NCBI RefSeq assembly: GCF_001027285.1
Contig: NZ_CP011509.1
Coordinates: 3,728,501 to 3,792,500 of the forward strand
Length of the DNA: 64,000 nucleotides
Direction: 5' to 3'
Source of the DNA: Archangium gephyra
GTDB lineage: Bacteria > Myxococcota > Myxococcia > Myxococcales > Myxococcaceae
Positions 55,942 to 64,000 of this stretch are shown piece after piece. Both the position numbers and the translations under genes were made by a program. Numbering within the stretch: position 1 is the first letter of the stretch; each line of letters opens with the position of its first letter. Below the pieces are notes generated by a model that was not told where the DNA came from, ran no database searches, and saw only the letters and a list, made by a program, of their open reading frames with translations.

Positions 55942-56604
55942 TCACGGCCGGCGCAGTGTCACCTCGGAGGCGTTGGTGCTCTCGGGCCAGCGGGAGAGCC
56001 GCGGCGTGCGCCCCGGCGCGTCGCAGAGCTCCAGCCGGCGGCCTCCCGGGTGGAGGAAGTAGAGCGAGCGCGGCGCGCGGAAGGACTCGGGCATGGCCGG
56101 GTCCTCTCCGGGCTTCAGCAGGCGGCCCACGCGCCACGTGCGCACGACGGGCTTCTCGCGCAAGTGGTGGTGCACGGACACCACCACCTGCTCCACCCCC
56201 TCCATCGTCCACTCCAGCGCGAGCTGCGTCCCCGCGAGCCGCTTCTCGTCGAGCAGCGGGAAGGAGCGGCCCCCCGCGTACGCCACGGCGTCCACCTTCG
56301 CGCCGCGCAGGTCCCCGAGGAAGCCGAGCTCCAGCCGGCGTCCATCGCGAGGCACCCGGAAGGCGTAGGCCATGCGGCCCGGGCGCTCCGAGTCCGCGCC
56401 GGTGTACGCGGTGGCGTCCTGCTCGAAGAGGAGCGCGGGCTCGCCGGAGCGGAACCAGTCCACGTCCGCCGGGGCGGCGAGCGCCGGGGCCTCCTCGGGC
56501 AGCACCACGCGCTTCCACCCCGCCGTCTGGTCCGAGGGGACGAAGCAGCGGCCCCCGGGCGTGCCCGCGGCGAGCATCATCACGAGTGCGGCGAGGGGGT
56601 GCAT
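55942..56604 (-). CDS. Secreted hypothetical protein
   Basis: 220 aa. Signal peptide (MHPLAALVMMLAAGTPGG) with two cysteines in the mature part (GGRCFVPS and LELCDAPG). The rest is probably beta-rich. I do not recognise a family; a distant DUF3999 resemblance is possible because such proteins sit next to DUF2339-type membrane genes. It starts two bases after the stop of the upstream membrane protein gene, so the two are cotranscribed. The 220 bases after its stop hold only a GC-rich hairpin (GGGCGAG ... CTCGCCC, 55858-55896 approximately). Confidence 0.55.
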   Translation of the reverse strand: MHPLAALVMMLAAGTPGGRCFVPSDQTAGWKRVVLPEEAPALAAPADVDWFRSGEPALLFEQDATAYTGADSERPGRMAYAFRVPRDGRRLELGFLGDLRGAKVDAVAYAGGRSFPLLDEKRLAGTQLALEWTMEGVEQVVVSVHHHLREKPVVRTWRVGRLLKPGEDPAMPESFRAPRSLYFLHPGGRRLELCDAPGRTPRLSRWPESTNASEVTLRRP

Positions 56605-56606
56605 GG

Positions 56607-57308
56607 TCACGCGCTCCGGGCCGTGCGGGGGGTGGACAGCCACGCGCCGCCGAGCATGAGTGCACCCGCGCCGGCGAAGCAGGCGACACGCAGCGTGCCG
56701 CTCAGGTGCGTGGTGTCGTAGGCGAGCGCCTTGCCGAGGGCCACGGCGATGAAGGCGAAGCCCGCGTCGCGGATGACGCTCTCGCCGCGCAGGCGGCCGT
56801 ACACCACGAGGCCCACGCCCGCGGCGAGCCAGCCCAGGGTGAGCACCAGCCGGCGGCCGAGGTCATCGGCGGCGAAGCCCAGGGTGAAGAAGTGGAAGTA
56901 GAAGGCCCAGGAGGAGGCGAGCACCGCGGCCGCCAGTCCGTACCAGAGGAGGCAGGCCTGCACCTTGTCCTCGCGCGTCCCGGTGTGACGCCAGGTGCGC
57001 GCCACGGTGACGGCCGAGGCGAGGACGGTGAGGCCCAGGCCGGTGAGCAGCAGGCCGGACTTCGTTGCCGCGTACCAGAGGCCGCCCGAGAGGCCGGTGA
57101 GGAGCAGGGCGATGGGGCCGACGAGCGGGCGATGGCGGGGCACCTCGGCGAGGGCCAGCGCGGAGGCGAGCACCGCGGCCACCGCGAGCAGCAGCTCGTG
57201 CGGCACCTGCAGGTCGCGCCAGAGGAACACGCCCGCGAGCCCCATCATCCCCGCGCCCGCCGCGGCCAGCACCCGCACATCCCACTTCGTCGACATCGTT
57301 GCGTTCAT
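56607..57308 (-). CDS. Multi-helix membrane protein, DUF2339-like fragment
   Basis: 233 aa with about seven helices and almost no loops. GFAADDLGRRLVLTLGWLAA and LRGESVIRDAGFAFIAVALGKALAYD resemble the C-terminal part of DUF2339 membrane proteins, which are normally much longer, so this is a short version. An alternative start is the ATG at 57296. The Shine-Dalgarno sequence lies inside a hairpin. Function unknown; its operon partner is the 55942 gene. Confidence 0.6.
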   Translation of the reverse strand: MNATMSTKWDVRVLAAAGAGMMGLAGVFLWRDLQVPHELLLAVAAVLASALALAEVPRHRPLVGPIALLLTGLSGGLWYAATKSGLLLTGLGLTVLASAVTVARTWRHTGTREDKVQACLLWYGLAAAVLASSWAFYFHFFTLGFAADDLGRRLVLTLGWLAAGVGLVVYGRLRGESVIRDAGFAFIAVALGKALAYDTTHLSGTLRVACFAGAGALMLGGAWLSTPRTARSA

Positions 57309-57314
57309 GTGTTC

Positions 57315-57336
57315 GGACCCTCCGGGGTGAGGGTCC
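57315..57336 (-). promoter_or_regulatory. Hairpin sequestering the ribosome site of the 57308 gene
   Basis: On the minus strand, GGACCCTC and GAGGGTCC pair perfectly across a six-base loop. The GGAGGG Shine-Dalgarno sequence lies in the loop-stem edge and 3' arm, six bases before the ATG at 57308. Opening of the stem would be needed for translation. Inferred from sequence only. Confidence 0.5.
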
Positions 57337-57408
57337 TTTGCACCGCGTGCGCCAACTGTGGCGCCGTGCGTCATGCAGAGGGAAGGGCAGGGCGCGGTGT
57401 GTAACGGC

Positions 57409-57424
57409 TGTGCAACGGTGCACA
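57409..57424. promoter_or_regulatory. TGTGCA-ACGG-TGCACA dyad
   Basis: Perfect 6-base arms around a four-base centre, about 100 bases upstream of the 57308 gene and 32 bases past the DUF3396 gene stop. Candidate operator for the membrane-protein operon. Confidence 0.35.
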
Positions 57425-57455
57425 CACGCCGGGGGCGACAGTGTGCAGTACGCTG

Positions 57456-58346
57456 TCAGTCGAGGAAGCGGCGCTGCCAGCGGAGCATGTCCTCCTCGCT
57501 AAAGCCGTCCAGGATGCAGCGGTTCATGTACATCCACGGCTCCAGGACGCGCGCGAGCTCACGGTAGGCGGGCAGTGGATGGCCCTGCTCCATGTCGCCC
57601 GCTTCTGGCTGCTTCCCCAGGGTCACCACCACGCGCTCTCCGTCGAGTTCCTGCACGGTGGTGCCGGGCGAGCTCAGACGCGCGCGCAGGCCCGCGGCGC
57701 CTCCCAGTTCCCTCAACACGGGTGGGCCCAGGAAGTTCAGCCAGTGCACCCCGTCCACCCGCGTACCGATGGCACTGGCGGAGGAGCTCGCTCCTGGAAT
57801 GTCCATGCCGGGGTAGCGGAAGGCCAGGTCATGGATGGGGCGGGTGATGCCCATGAGGGTCTCCGGGAAGTGGAAGCAGAGCCCCGCGTGACCGGAGTTG
57901 ACGGGCAGCACTGCCGCCAGTTCCAGGGCCAGTTCCCGCACGCGCCCGGGTCCGTGCTCCTCCAGGTATTCCGTGGGGAGGTAGAAGGACACCTGACTCG
58001 CGGGATCCCCTTCGTAGATCTCGAGCAGAAGCCCGTCGTAAAGGAACGCGTACTCCAGGGTTTCACTGCACAGCCATGGAGAGACGGCGGGCTCCTCGAG
58101 CATGTGTTGCCGGATATAGGCCCAGCCCTCGTCATCGAGTTCATACCAGGTCTCGTTGTAGGGATGGGGGTAACTGGTGAGCGCCTGGGGGCCCACTGCA
58201 CGCCGGTACACGTCCAGGGCGTTCAGTACCTGGTGCACCACCTCCTGGTGGGAGCGTTTCATGTAGAAGGTGATGCTCACGCTCTCGCGGATCCTCAGCA
58301 CACCTTTTTGGCTGTTGATTCGTATGCGCGGGTAGTGCTCGCTCAT
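57456..58346 (-). CDS. DUF3396 (type VI immunity family) protein
   Basis: 296 aa, soluble. Family blocks are DLAFRYPGMDIP, GVHWLNFLGPPVLRELGG and the ending DMLRWQRRFLD. DUF3396 proteins are immunity proteins of contact-dependent toxins. The ATG overlaps the upstream toxin-candidate stop by one base (TGATG), so the pair is translationally coupled. Specific protection of the neighbour is inferred. Confidence 0.82.
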   Translation of the reverse strand: MSEHYPRIRINSQKGVLRIRESVSITFYMKRSHQEVVHQVLNALDVYRRAVGPQALTSYPHPYNETWYELDDEGWAYIRQHMLEEPAVSPWLCSETLEYAFLYDGLLLEIYEGDPASQVSFYLPTEYLEEHGPGRVRELALELAAVLPVNSGHAGLCFHFPETLMGITRPIHDLAFRYPGMDIPGASSSASAIGTRVDGVHWLNFLGPPVLRELGGAAGLRARLSSPGTTVQELDGERVVVTLGKQPEAGDMEQGHPLPAYRELARVLEPWMYMNRCILDGFSEEDMLRWQRRFLD

Positions 58347-59170
58347 CAGTTGATTCCATCGATTGTGACAGCGCCAGGCTCGCGCTTACCTGCGAGGAGT
58401 GCGTCTTTGTACATCTGTTTCTGGCCCTTCAAATGGTGGGGATGCCCCTTGGGATAACTCCCCCAGGAAGGACCCTTGTCGGACGGGCAGGGGAACTTGA
58501 AGTCGTAGATGCGCTGGACCTGATTCGGATTGCGCGGGGCGTGAAGAACGAGGTCGGGCACCAGCGAGCCCCAGAGTTGGCTCTTCAGTCCGAGTTGGAG
58601 CCACTCCGCCACCTGGGCGGGGTCGATCCATCGCCATGACCCCGTGGAGGGGTCCTTCTGATAGGTGGGCTCCACGCTGACGTTCTCCGCGAAGCGCTCG
58701 GCGAATGCGGTTCGTGCACACTCGAGCGCCAGCTTGTGCTTCCGGGCCCCGAGCTCCATGGCTCGTGTCACCTCCGTGTTGCCCTCCCGGCGGACCACTT
58801 TCCGGCACTGCTCAGCCGTGGGCTCCCTTCCTTGTAGCTCCTCGTCCTCCTTGTTGACCTGCTCATTCGCCTCCTGGGCGCACTGGACCAGGGTCCGCTC
58901 GACGAACTGGATGTCCGCCTCTTGCAGCACCATCTCCATGGTGGTGGCGGTCCGGGCGGCGTCCACGGTACGAGACACCCAGGGGATGATGGCCTCCTCG
59001 CCCGGCCTCGTGATGTAGCAGGCGGGGTTGCGCAGACAGCCGTTCGTCGCTGAATCCACGGTCTGCGCGTAGGCACCGGGCGCATGAAGGCTCACTCCGG
59101 CGCATCCCGAGAGCAGCACGAGCACGACTGGAAATCCAAAGAGGGGCGGAGCAGTGAAACGGGTGGACAC
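58346..59170 (-). CDS. Lipoprotein with PD-(D/E)XK nuclease-like C-terminus, SitA-like toxin candidate
   Basis: 274 aa from GTG 59170 (AGGAG nine bases upstream). Lipobox LSGC at Cys23. After a helical, Cys-containing middle (Cys45, 51, 97, 122, 151) comes P205-D206 in SLVPDLVLHAP and D223-F-K225 in IYDFKFPCP, followed by GQKQMYKDAL (Q250, Y254), which fits a PD-(D/E)XK nuclease with the trailing Gln motif of toxin REases. It is coupled to a DUF3396 immunity gene. The longer frame to 60223 is antisense to the AAA ATPase gene and was rejected. Delivery and activity are inferred from family logic. Confidence 0.72.
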   Translation of the reverse strand: MSTRFTAPPLFGFPVVLVLLSGCAGVSLHAPGAYAQTVDSATNGCLRNPACYITRPGEEAIIPWVSRTVDAARTATTMEMVLQEADIQFVERTLVQCAQEANEQVNKEDEELQGREPTAEQCRKVVRREGNTEVTRAMELGARKHKLALECARTAFAERFAENVSVEPTYQKDPSTGSWRWIDPAQVAEWLQLGLKSQLWGSLVPDLVLHAPRNPNQVQRIYDFKFPCPSDKGPSWGSYPKGHPHHLKGQKQMYKDALLAGKREPGAVTIDGIN

Positions 59171-59224
59171 GTCGCGGTCTCCTGGGTTGACGACGGTGAA
59201 GTCCCCATGAGAGCAGAGTCCACC

Positions 59225-60334
59225 ATGCCCATCACCCAGCTCGAGGTCTCCGGGTACCGCTCGGTGCGCCAGCTCGTGCTGCCCGTGGGGCCGCTCACCG
59301 TCATCGTGGGGCCCAACGGCAGCGGGAAGACCAACCTCTACCGCTCGCTCTACCTGTTGTCCGCCTCCGCCGATGGACGGCTCGCCCAGGCGCTCGCGGA
59401 GGAGGGTGGTGTGCCCAGCGTGCTGTGGGCCGGCTCGCGCGACAAGAAGCCCGTGCGCATGACCGTGGGCGTCACCCTGGATGACCTCGCCTACGAGCTC
59501 AGCCTCGGCCCGGTGCCGCCCGCCGCGGGCAAGGACCGCGAGTCCCCCAGCCTCTTCAACCTGGACCCCGAGGTGAAGGAGGAGTACCTGTGGACCGTGG
59601 AGTCCAAACGCCGCGCCGTGCTGATGGAGCGCAAGGACCGCACCGCCTTCCTGCGCGACTCGGAGGGCAACCGCACCACCTTCCCCATGCAGCTGTGGGC
59701 CGGCGAGTCGGTGATGGCGCAGCTCTCCGAGCCACACCGCTTCCCGCGCCTCGCCGAGCTGCAGCGCGCGTTGCGCATGTGGCGTTTCTACCACCACTTC
59801 CGCACCGACCCCGAGGCGCCCCAGCGCTCGCCCCAGGTGGGCGTGCGTACGCCCGTGTTGGCGCATGACGGCAGGGACCTCGCCGCCGCGCTGCAGACCA
59901 TCATCGAGATTGGTGACGCCGAGGGCCTGGAGCGCGCCCTCGAGGATGCCTTCCCGGGCTCGCGGGTGGAGATCCAGGCGCCGCAGGGCCGCTTCAGCCT
60001 CTTCCTCCACCAGCCGGGGCTGCTGCGCCCGCTGGCGGCTCGCGAGCTGTCCGACGGCACGCTGCGCTACCTGTGCCTGCTGGCCGCGCTGCTGAGCCCG
60101 AGGCCGCCCGCCTTCCTCGCGCTCAACGAGCCGGAGACGAGCCTGCACCCGGACCTGCTCGAGCCCCTGGGTCGGCTCATCGTGGACGCCTCCATGCACA
60201 GCCAGGTCTGGGTCACGACGCACGCGGAGCCCCTGGCCCAGGCCATCGCGAAGCGCTCGCGCGCGGAGCCGGTGCGGTTGACGAAGGAGCTCGGCGCCAC
60301 GGTGGTGACGGGCCGCGACGTGCCGGAGGAGTAG
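59225..60334 (+). CDS. AAA family ATPase (SMC-like, OLD/RecF type)
   Basis: 369 aa. ITQLEVSGYRSVRQLVLPVG precedes Walker A VIVGPNGSGKTNLYR. The signature is RELSDGTLRYLCLLAALLSP, and Walker B/D-loop is FLALNEPETSLHPDLLEPL, followed by VWVTTHAEPLAQAI (His switch). This is the single-protein ABC-type ATPase layout of the OLD/RecF/DUF2813 group without a TOPRIM domain. The biological role is unknown; related ATPases serve in DNA repair or phage defence. ATG 59225 or 59207 (six codons longer). Divergent from the toxin gene. Confidence 0.85.
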   Translation: MPITQLEVSGYRSVRQLVLPVGPLTVIVGPNGSGKTNLYRSLYLLSASADGRLAQALAEEGGVPSVLWAGSRDKKPVRMTVGVTLDDLAYELSLGPVPPAAGKDRESPSLFNLDPEVKEEYLWTVESKRRAVLMERKDRTAFLRDSEGNRTTFPMQLWAGESVMAQLSEPHRFPRLAELQRALRMWRFYHHFRTDPEAPQRSPQVGVRTPVLAHDGRDLAAALQTIIEIGDAEGLERALEDAFPGSRVEIQAPQGRFSLFLHQPGLLRPLAARELSDGTLRYLCLLAALLSPRPPAFLALNEPETSLHPDLLEPLGRLIVDASMHSQVWVTTHAEPLAQAIAKRSRAEPVRLTKELGATVVTGRDVPEE

Positions 60335-60364
60335 GCGCCAGGTGGGGGCATGCCCGGCGCGCCT

Positions 60365-62830
60365 TCAGTGCATGGCCTTGCCCGGCTCCGAGTCCTCGTT
60401 GCCACCCTTGCTCCGCGGTCGCTCCGTCCTCGGCAGCGTGAAGTAGAAGGCGGCGCCCTCGCCTGGAATGCTCTCCGCCCAGATGCGCCCGCCATGCGCC
60501 TCGACGATGCCCTTGGCGATCGCCAGCCCCAGTCCCGCTCCCGCGCTCCGCGTGTGCTCGGCCTGCCAGTACGCGTCGAAGATGTGCGGGAGATCCGCCT
60601 CCTTCACCCCTGGCCCGGTGTCCTTCACGCAGAAGCGGGCCTCCTCGTCGCACCCCTCGACGAAGACGGTCACCTGGCCCCCGGCGGGGGTGAACTTGAG
60701 CGCGTTGCCCACCAGGTTGGAGAACACCTGGAAGATGCGCCCCCGGTCCACGAACAACCGGCAGTCGCGCGGCTTCCGGTCCACCACCAGCCGGATGGAG
60801 CGCTCGTGCGCGATGGGCTCGAACGCATCGGTGACCTCCTCCATCAGGACGTCCAGGGGGGTCTCCTCGGGGGCGATGGCCAGCCCCTCGGCCTCGATCC
60901 GGGCGGCGTCCAGCAGGTCGGAGATCAGCCGGCTCATGCGCTCCACCGAGCGTCCGATGAGGTCCGCGTTGCGGTGGACGACCGCGGCCTTCTCCCCGAG
61001 CTCCTGGGTCCGCTTCAGCAGCGCGGCGGCGCCGCCGATCGCCGTGAGCGGGTTGCGCAGGTCGTGGGACACCACCGCGACGATGTGGTCCCTCAGCCTC
61101 ACCGCGCGCTCGGTCTCCCGGTACAGCCGGGCATTGTCGATGGACATGGCCACCCGGCGGCCCACGTCCTCGGCGAAGGCGACGAAGTCCGCGTCGTACT
61201 GGCGCGGCCCGCCGGAGGAGACGAGCGTCAGGGCTCCCACCATGTGTCCGCGTGCCACGAGGGGGATGGACACGTACTTCTCGAAGCCGAGCTCCCGGAG
61301 CCGCTCCATGTGCCGTTCATCCCGGGCGAACGCCGCCATCATCGACGTGTCCACCTGGCTCACGAGGACCGACTGGCCGGTGCGCATGACCTTGCGCGGG
61401 CCTCCGGCCAGCTCCAGGAAATCGGGCTGCAGGCGCTCGAGCTCCTCGAGCAGCCGCTGCTTCTCCGGGGACTCGTGGTGCATCAGGCAGATCCGCCCGC
61501 TCCGCCCCGGCTCCACGGTGTGGATGACGCACCAGGAGGCGAACAACGGCACGATGAGGTGGGCGAGCTTGCGCAGATTGTCGTCGGAGTCCAATGACGC
61601 TGAGAGCACCGCTCCCAGGTTGGCGAGGAAGTTCTGCTGCTCCTCGATGCGCTTACGCTCGGTGAGGTCCTGGAGGATCTTCGCGTAGCCCTGGAGCTTC
61701 CCCTCCTCGTCGTACATGGCGGTGATGGTGAGGGAGGCCCAGAAGGGCGAGCCGTTCTTCCTGCAACGCCACCACTCGTCCGTGGCGAAGCCGCACAGCC
61801 GCGCCCGCTGCAGGTTGCGCTCGGGGCGTCCCGCCTTCGCGTCCTCCGGCATGTAGAGCCGCCGGAAGTGCTGGCCGATGATCTCCTCGGCCTTGTAGCC
61901 CTTGATGCGCTCGGCGCCCTCGTTCCAGGTCGAGACCTTCCCCTCCGCGTCGAGCATGAAGATGGCGTGGTCCTTCACGCTGTTGACCATCATCCGGAAG
62001 CTGGTCTGGCTCGCGTCGAGCGCCTCCTGGGCCGTCCGGGTGGCGGTGACGTCCCGGAACAGCGTGACGAAGCCCTCGGGGCTGGGCGTGATGGTCACCC
62101 GCAGCCACTGGCCGAGCGAGGGGAGGTGCTCCTCGAACTCCACGGCCTGGTGCCGCTCCATCGCGTCGATCTGCCCCTTGAACAGCCGGGAGTCTCCGAG
62201 CGTGGGGGGATCCTCCCAGAGCGAATGGCCCTGGAGCATCCGGGGAACCCGCTCGGAGTCACCGTAGAGGACGCGCAGCGCCGGGACGTTCACGTAGGTG
62301 ATCCGCCACTGCCGGTCCACGATGAGGATTCCATCCGGCAATCCATCCACCACCGCGCGCAGGTCAGTGCCCACCGGGGGCAGCTCGGCCTGAAACCGGG
62401 CGTGCTCGAGGCGGACGAACTCGACGCTCGAGGTGGCCGTGCTCTCGTCGAGCGCGGCCAGGAGCCGCCGCAGCTCCGGGGCCGCCAGGGGCTCCTCGCG
62501 TTGGAGGACCCCGAGCATCACCTCGCGGAGCAGGCTGTACTCGAGGAGGATCTGATCGAGGGAGAACCCGCCGAGCTTCGAGCGCTGCTCTCCATGCTCC
62601 TTGCCCAGCTCCCGGAGCTTCTGCTGCGCGGAGGACTCTCCGGCCATCCACGCGGCGTAGTGGAGGATGCACTCGGGCAGGGAGTCGATGATGAGGCTGG
62701 CGGGCTTGTCCTTCGCCGCGGGGACACGGGCCCGGACAGCGGCCAGCCAGTCCTGGCAGATGCTGTCGCGCGAGCGTCTGATTCGTGCCGAGGTGGCCTG
62801 GGCGGGGCCGGGGGCGCGAATGTCGTCCAT
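60365..62830 (-). CDS. Sensor histidine kinase: RsbRD-type N-terminus, two PAS, GAF, HisKA, HATPase
   Basis: 821 aa, no membrane helix. N-terminal helical domain with LQQ-like LRELGKEHGEQRSKLGG and LEYSLLREVMLGVLQ (RsbRD-type, about 20-150). First PAS at about 165-275 (DGILIVDRQWRITYVN), second at about 290-400 with SFRMMVNSVKDHAIFMLD and KIQD-like ending, then a GAF domain (415-580). HisKA has VSHDLRNPLTAIGGAAALL; HATPase has NLVGNALKFTPAGG, DTGPGV and GAGLGLAIAKGI. The receiver partner is not adjacent. ATG at 62830; the longer frame to 62938 has no support. Confidence 0.92.
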   Translation of the reverse strand: MDDIRAPGPAQATSARIRRSRDSICQDWLAAVRARVPAAKDKPASLIIDSLPECILHYAAWMAGESSAQQKLRELGKEHGEQRSKLGGFSLDQILLEYSLLREVMLGVLQREEPLAAPELRRLLAALDESTATSSVEFVRLEHARFQAELPPVGTDLRAVVDGLPDGILIVDRQWRITYVNVPALRVLYGDSERVPRMLQGHSLWEDPPTLGDSRLFKGQIDAMERHQAVEFEEHLPSLGQWLRVTITPSPEGFVTLFRDVTATRTAQEALDASQTSFRMMVNSVKDHAIFMLDAEGKVSTWNEGAERIKGYKAEEIIGQHFRRLYMPEDAKAGRPERNLQRARLCGFATDEWWRCRKNGSPFWASLTITAMYDEEGKLQGYAKILQDLTERKRIEEQQNFLANLGAVLSASLDSDDNLRKLAHLIVPLFASWCVIHTVEPGRSGRICLMHHESPEKQRLLEELERLQPDFLELAGGPRKVMRTGQSVLVSQVDTSMMAAFARDERHMERLRELGFEKYVSIPLVARGHMVGALTLVSSGGPRQYDADFVAFAEDVGRRVAMSIDNARLYRETERAVRLRDHIVAVVSHDLRNPLTAIGGAAALLKRTQELGEKAAVVHRNADLIGRSVERMSRLISDLLDAARIEAEGLAIAPEETPLDVLMEEVTDAFEPIAHERSIRLVVDRKPRDCRLFVDRGRIFQVFSNLVGNALKFTPAGGQVTVFVEGCDEEARFCVKDTGPGVKEADLPHIFDAYWQAEHTRSAGAGLGLAIAKGIVEAHGGRIWAESIPGEGAAFYFTLPRTERPRSKGGNEDSEPGKAMH

Positions 62831-62945
62831 GGTCACAAGCTGGGCGGGGTGGGGTGGCGGCGGAAGGGAGGGCTGTCCGCCGGGCGAGCCCCCGCCCTTC
62901 CGGAGGACGGGAGCCGCGAGGTCCGTGGGCCCACCCACGACTCGC

Positions 62946-63425
62946 TCACGTGCCCTGGATGTCCGGGGTGCTCGGCGTGTCCGTCATCCGAGCCTCGGAG
63001 GTCTCCACGCCCGTGTCCTCTCCGGTGTGCTCCATCTCCATGCGCAGGCCGTTCAGGAAGTTCTCCCGATCCCTCGCGTCCATCGCGCCGAGCACCCGGG
63101 AGGCGATCATCCGCATCACACTGAGCTGTGCATGGAAGGGCAGTTCGAAGACCTGATCGATGAGCTTCGTCACCGACTCGCCAGCGCTCCGCTGGGGCGT
63201 GTCCAGGGTCATGCCCATGCCCGCGCCCGTGTCCATGCCGGTATGGCGCTTCACCGTCTCCGTCCCGTTGCCGAAACCGTGAACCGGGACGCCCCGGATG
63301 CCGGTCTCCATGTGATGCTGGGGCATCTCCATCGCGGCGGCTTCGCGGATGGTCATCTGGCCCTTGCGCTTGTCGGGGTGGTTCTCGGTCGTGGGGGTGA
63401 TGATGTCCTTGTCGTCCTGGGTCAT
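62946..63425 (-). CDS. Met/His-rich hypothetical protein
   Basis: 159 aa. The segment from about 24 to 85 is unusually rich in Met, His and Gly (MEMPQHHMETGIRGVP, MDTGAGMGMTLDTP), followed by a helix (SVTKLIDQVFELPFHAQLSV) and an acidic tail. GAGGAG lies eight bases before ATG 63425. No family recognised. It lies upstream of the sensor kinase gene on the same strand, with a 115-base gap. The Met/His content could mean metal binding, but this is speculative. Confidence 0.55.
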   Translation of the reverse strand: MTQDDKDIITPTTENHPDKRKGQMTIREAAAMEMPQHHMETGIRGVPVHGFGNGTETVKRHTGMDTGAGMGMTLDTPQRSAGESVTKLIDQVFELPFHAQLSVMRMIASRVLGAMDARDRENFLNGLRMEMEHTGEDTGVETSEARMTDTPSTPDIQGT

Positions 63426-63630
63426 GGGGTCGCTCCTCGGGGGGTAGGGGCTGGGGGCCCGTGGCCTCCAGTCATGCCCCTTGTCCTGAGCTATGCAGGC
63501 CCCGGGTTCGCACCCAGTCACGAGAGAGCGGCGATGCCCTTGAATGCCCGCTAGCATCGGGTGCTCCGCTGCCCCCCGGCCGCCAGACCACGTGCAACCC
63601 GACTCGGAAGGATTCACCTTTAGACACGTT

Positions 63631-64000
63631 ATGACCTCACGCGACGCCATTGCCGTTCCTGATGACGACTTCCAGCTCCTCATGAGCGTGCTGCCCGCGG
63701 CGCTGAAGGCCGCGGTCCGGGATCTGCCGCCCGGGGAGGTGCTCGAGGTGGTGATGGACCTTGGCCGCCCGCCCGAGGCCCGGCTCACCAGCCGGGTGGT
63801 GCGCCTGTCCGAGACCCCCATTACCCGCGAGGATCTGGCCCATGTGCTCGCGCAGGTGGGCACGGTGAGCGAGGACAACCGCGCCGGCATCGAGCGCACC
63901 CTCCACCGCGTCTCCGCCATCCGCAACCGGCAGGGCAAGGTGGTGGGCCTCACGCTGCGCGTGGGCCGCGCCATCTACGGCACCATCGACATGCTCAAGG
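63631..64000 (+). CDS. R3H/AAA nucleic-acid-binding protein, Ycf45-like (3' partial)
   Basis: Starts at ATG 63631 and is open at the right edge, so only 123 residues are visible. The text DFQLLMSVLPAALKAAVRDL, then MDLGRPPEARLTSRVV and EDNRAGIERTLHRVSAIRNR leading to GLTLRVGRAIYGTIDML, matches the N-terminal part of the Ycf45/R3H-domain ATPases (SpoIIIAA-like). The Walker A that would confirm it should follow just beyond the window. Function in this family is poorly known. Confidence 0.75.
   Translation, partial: MTSRDAIAVPDDDFQLLMSVLPAALKAAVRDLPPGEVLEVVMDLGRPPEARLTSRVVRLSETPITREDLAHVLAQVGTVSEDNRAGIERTLHRVSAIRNRQGKVVGLTLRVGRAIYGTIDMLK

Noticed and set aside
59171-60223. Extension of the nuclease-like lipoprotein upstream to 60223
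   Set aside because: Would be antisense to the AAA ATPase. The GTG at 59170 has a ribosome site and begins a proper lipoprotein signal peptide.

Overview
The window is high-GC, densely packed bacterial chromosome. It has many lipoprotein signal peptides, GTG and TTG starts, large sensor kinases, and lipoprotein/partner pairs of the kind known from myxobacteria (TIGR02269-type lipoprotein plus double-CXXCG protein). A myxobacterium of the Myxococcales/Cystobacterineae type (Archangium, Cystobacter or Myxococcus relatives) fits best. This is inferred from gene content, because there is no rRNA in the window. I saw no tRNA, rRNA, CRISPR array, insertion sequence or prophage, and no gene-free stretch longer than about 250 bases.

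Layout. 1-6.6 kb: end of a TIGR01777-type epimerase, then a translationally coupled four-gene GldA/GldF/GldG/DUF4340-like ABC export operon whose ATPase lacks its own stop (probable 1-nt indel in a G tract), then a TipA-like MerR regulator behind a TipA-like operator. 6.6-10.5 kb: a lipoprotein, a coupled sensor kinase/response regulator pair, and a FAD oxidoreductase with a Rieske domain. 10.5-12 kb: lipoprotein nuclease plus double-CXXCG partner (toxin/immunity pair 1). 12-17.5 kb: AlkA-type glycosylase, a phosphoribosyltransferase, and an mrfA-mrfB-like helicase/exonuclease DNA repair operon. 17.5-28 kb: diheme cytochrome lipoprotein, FUSC membrane protein, hemA, animal-type heme peroxidase, zwf, and a large unknown protein. 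28-34.7 kb: aminotransferase, a PHA synthase operon (PhaE-like, phaC, hydrolase), lipoprotein, glutathione S-transferase, phosphoglycolate phosphatase. 34.8-37.2 kb: a DIT1/PvcA isonitrile-synthase-like gene with an MFS exporter, apparently a small secondary-metabolite locus. 37-42.7 kb: membrane protein, methyltransferase, PD-(D/E)XK-like lipoprotein with an unknown partner (pair 2), and a chrA/doxX operon.

43-51.6 kb holds two lipoprotein peptidases (M13, S9), a HECIH-motif protein, and an oxidative stress block: dps, ahpD and ahpC, with a divergent sigma-54 activator. The ahpC upstream region carries a near-consensus sigma-54 promoter and, 75-125 bases further out, clustered ATNTCGGT half-sites. 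I read this as a sigma-54 enhancer-controlled peroxide response, and it is the most coherent regulatory system in the window. 51.6-57.3 kb: DUF3014, GNAT, soluble lytic transglycosylase, and two small envelope proteins. 57.4-59.2 kb: a second PD-(D/E)XK-like lipoprotein coupled to a DUF3396 (type VI immunity family) protein (pair 3). 59.2-64 kb: AAA ATPase, RsbRD-type multi-PAS sensor kinase, a Met/His-rich protein, and the start of an R3H/AAA nucleic-acid-binding protein running off the end.

The three lipoprotein-nuclease plus partner pairs look like SitA/SitI-style kin-recognition modules. All family assignments come from reading motifs; no database search was run.
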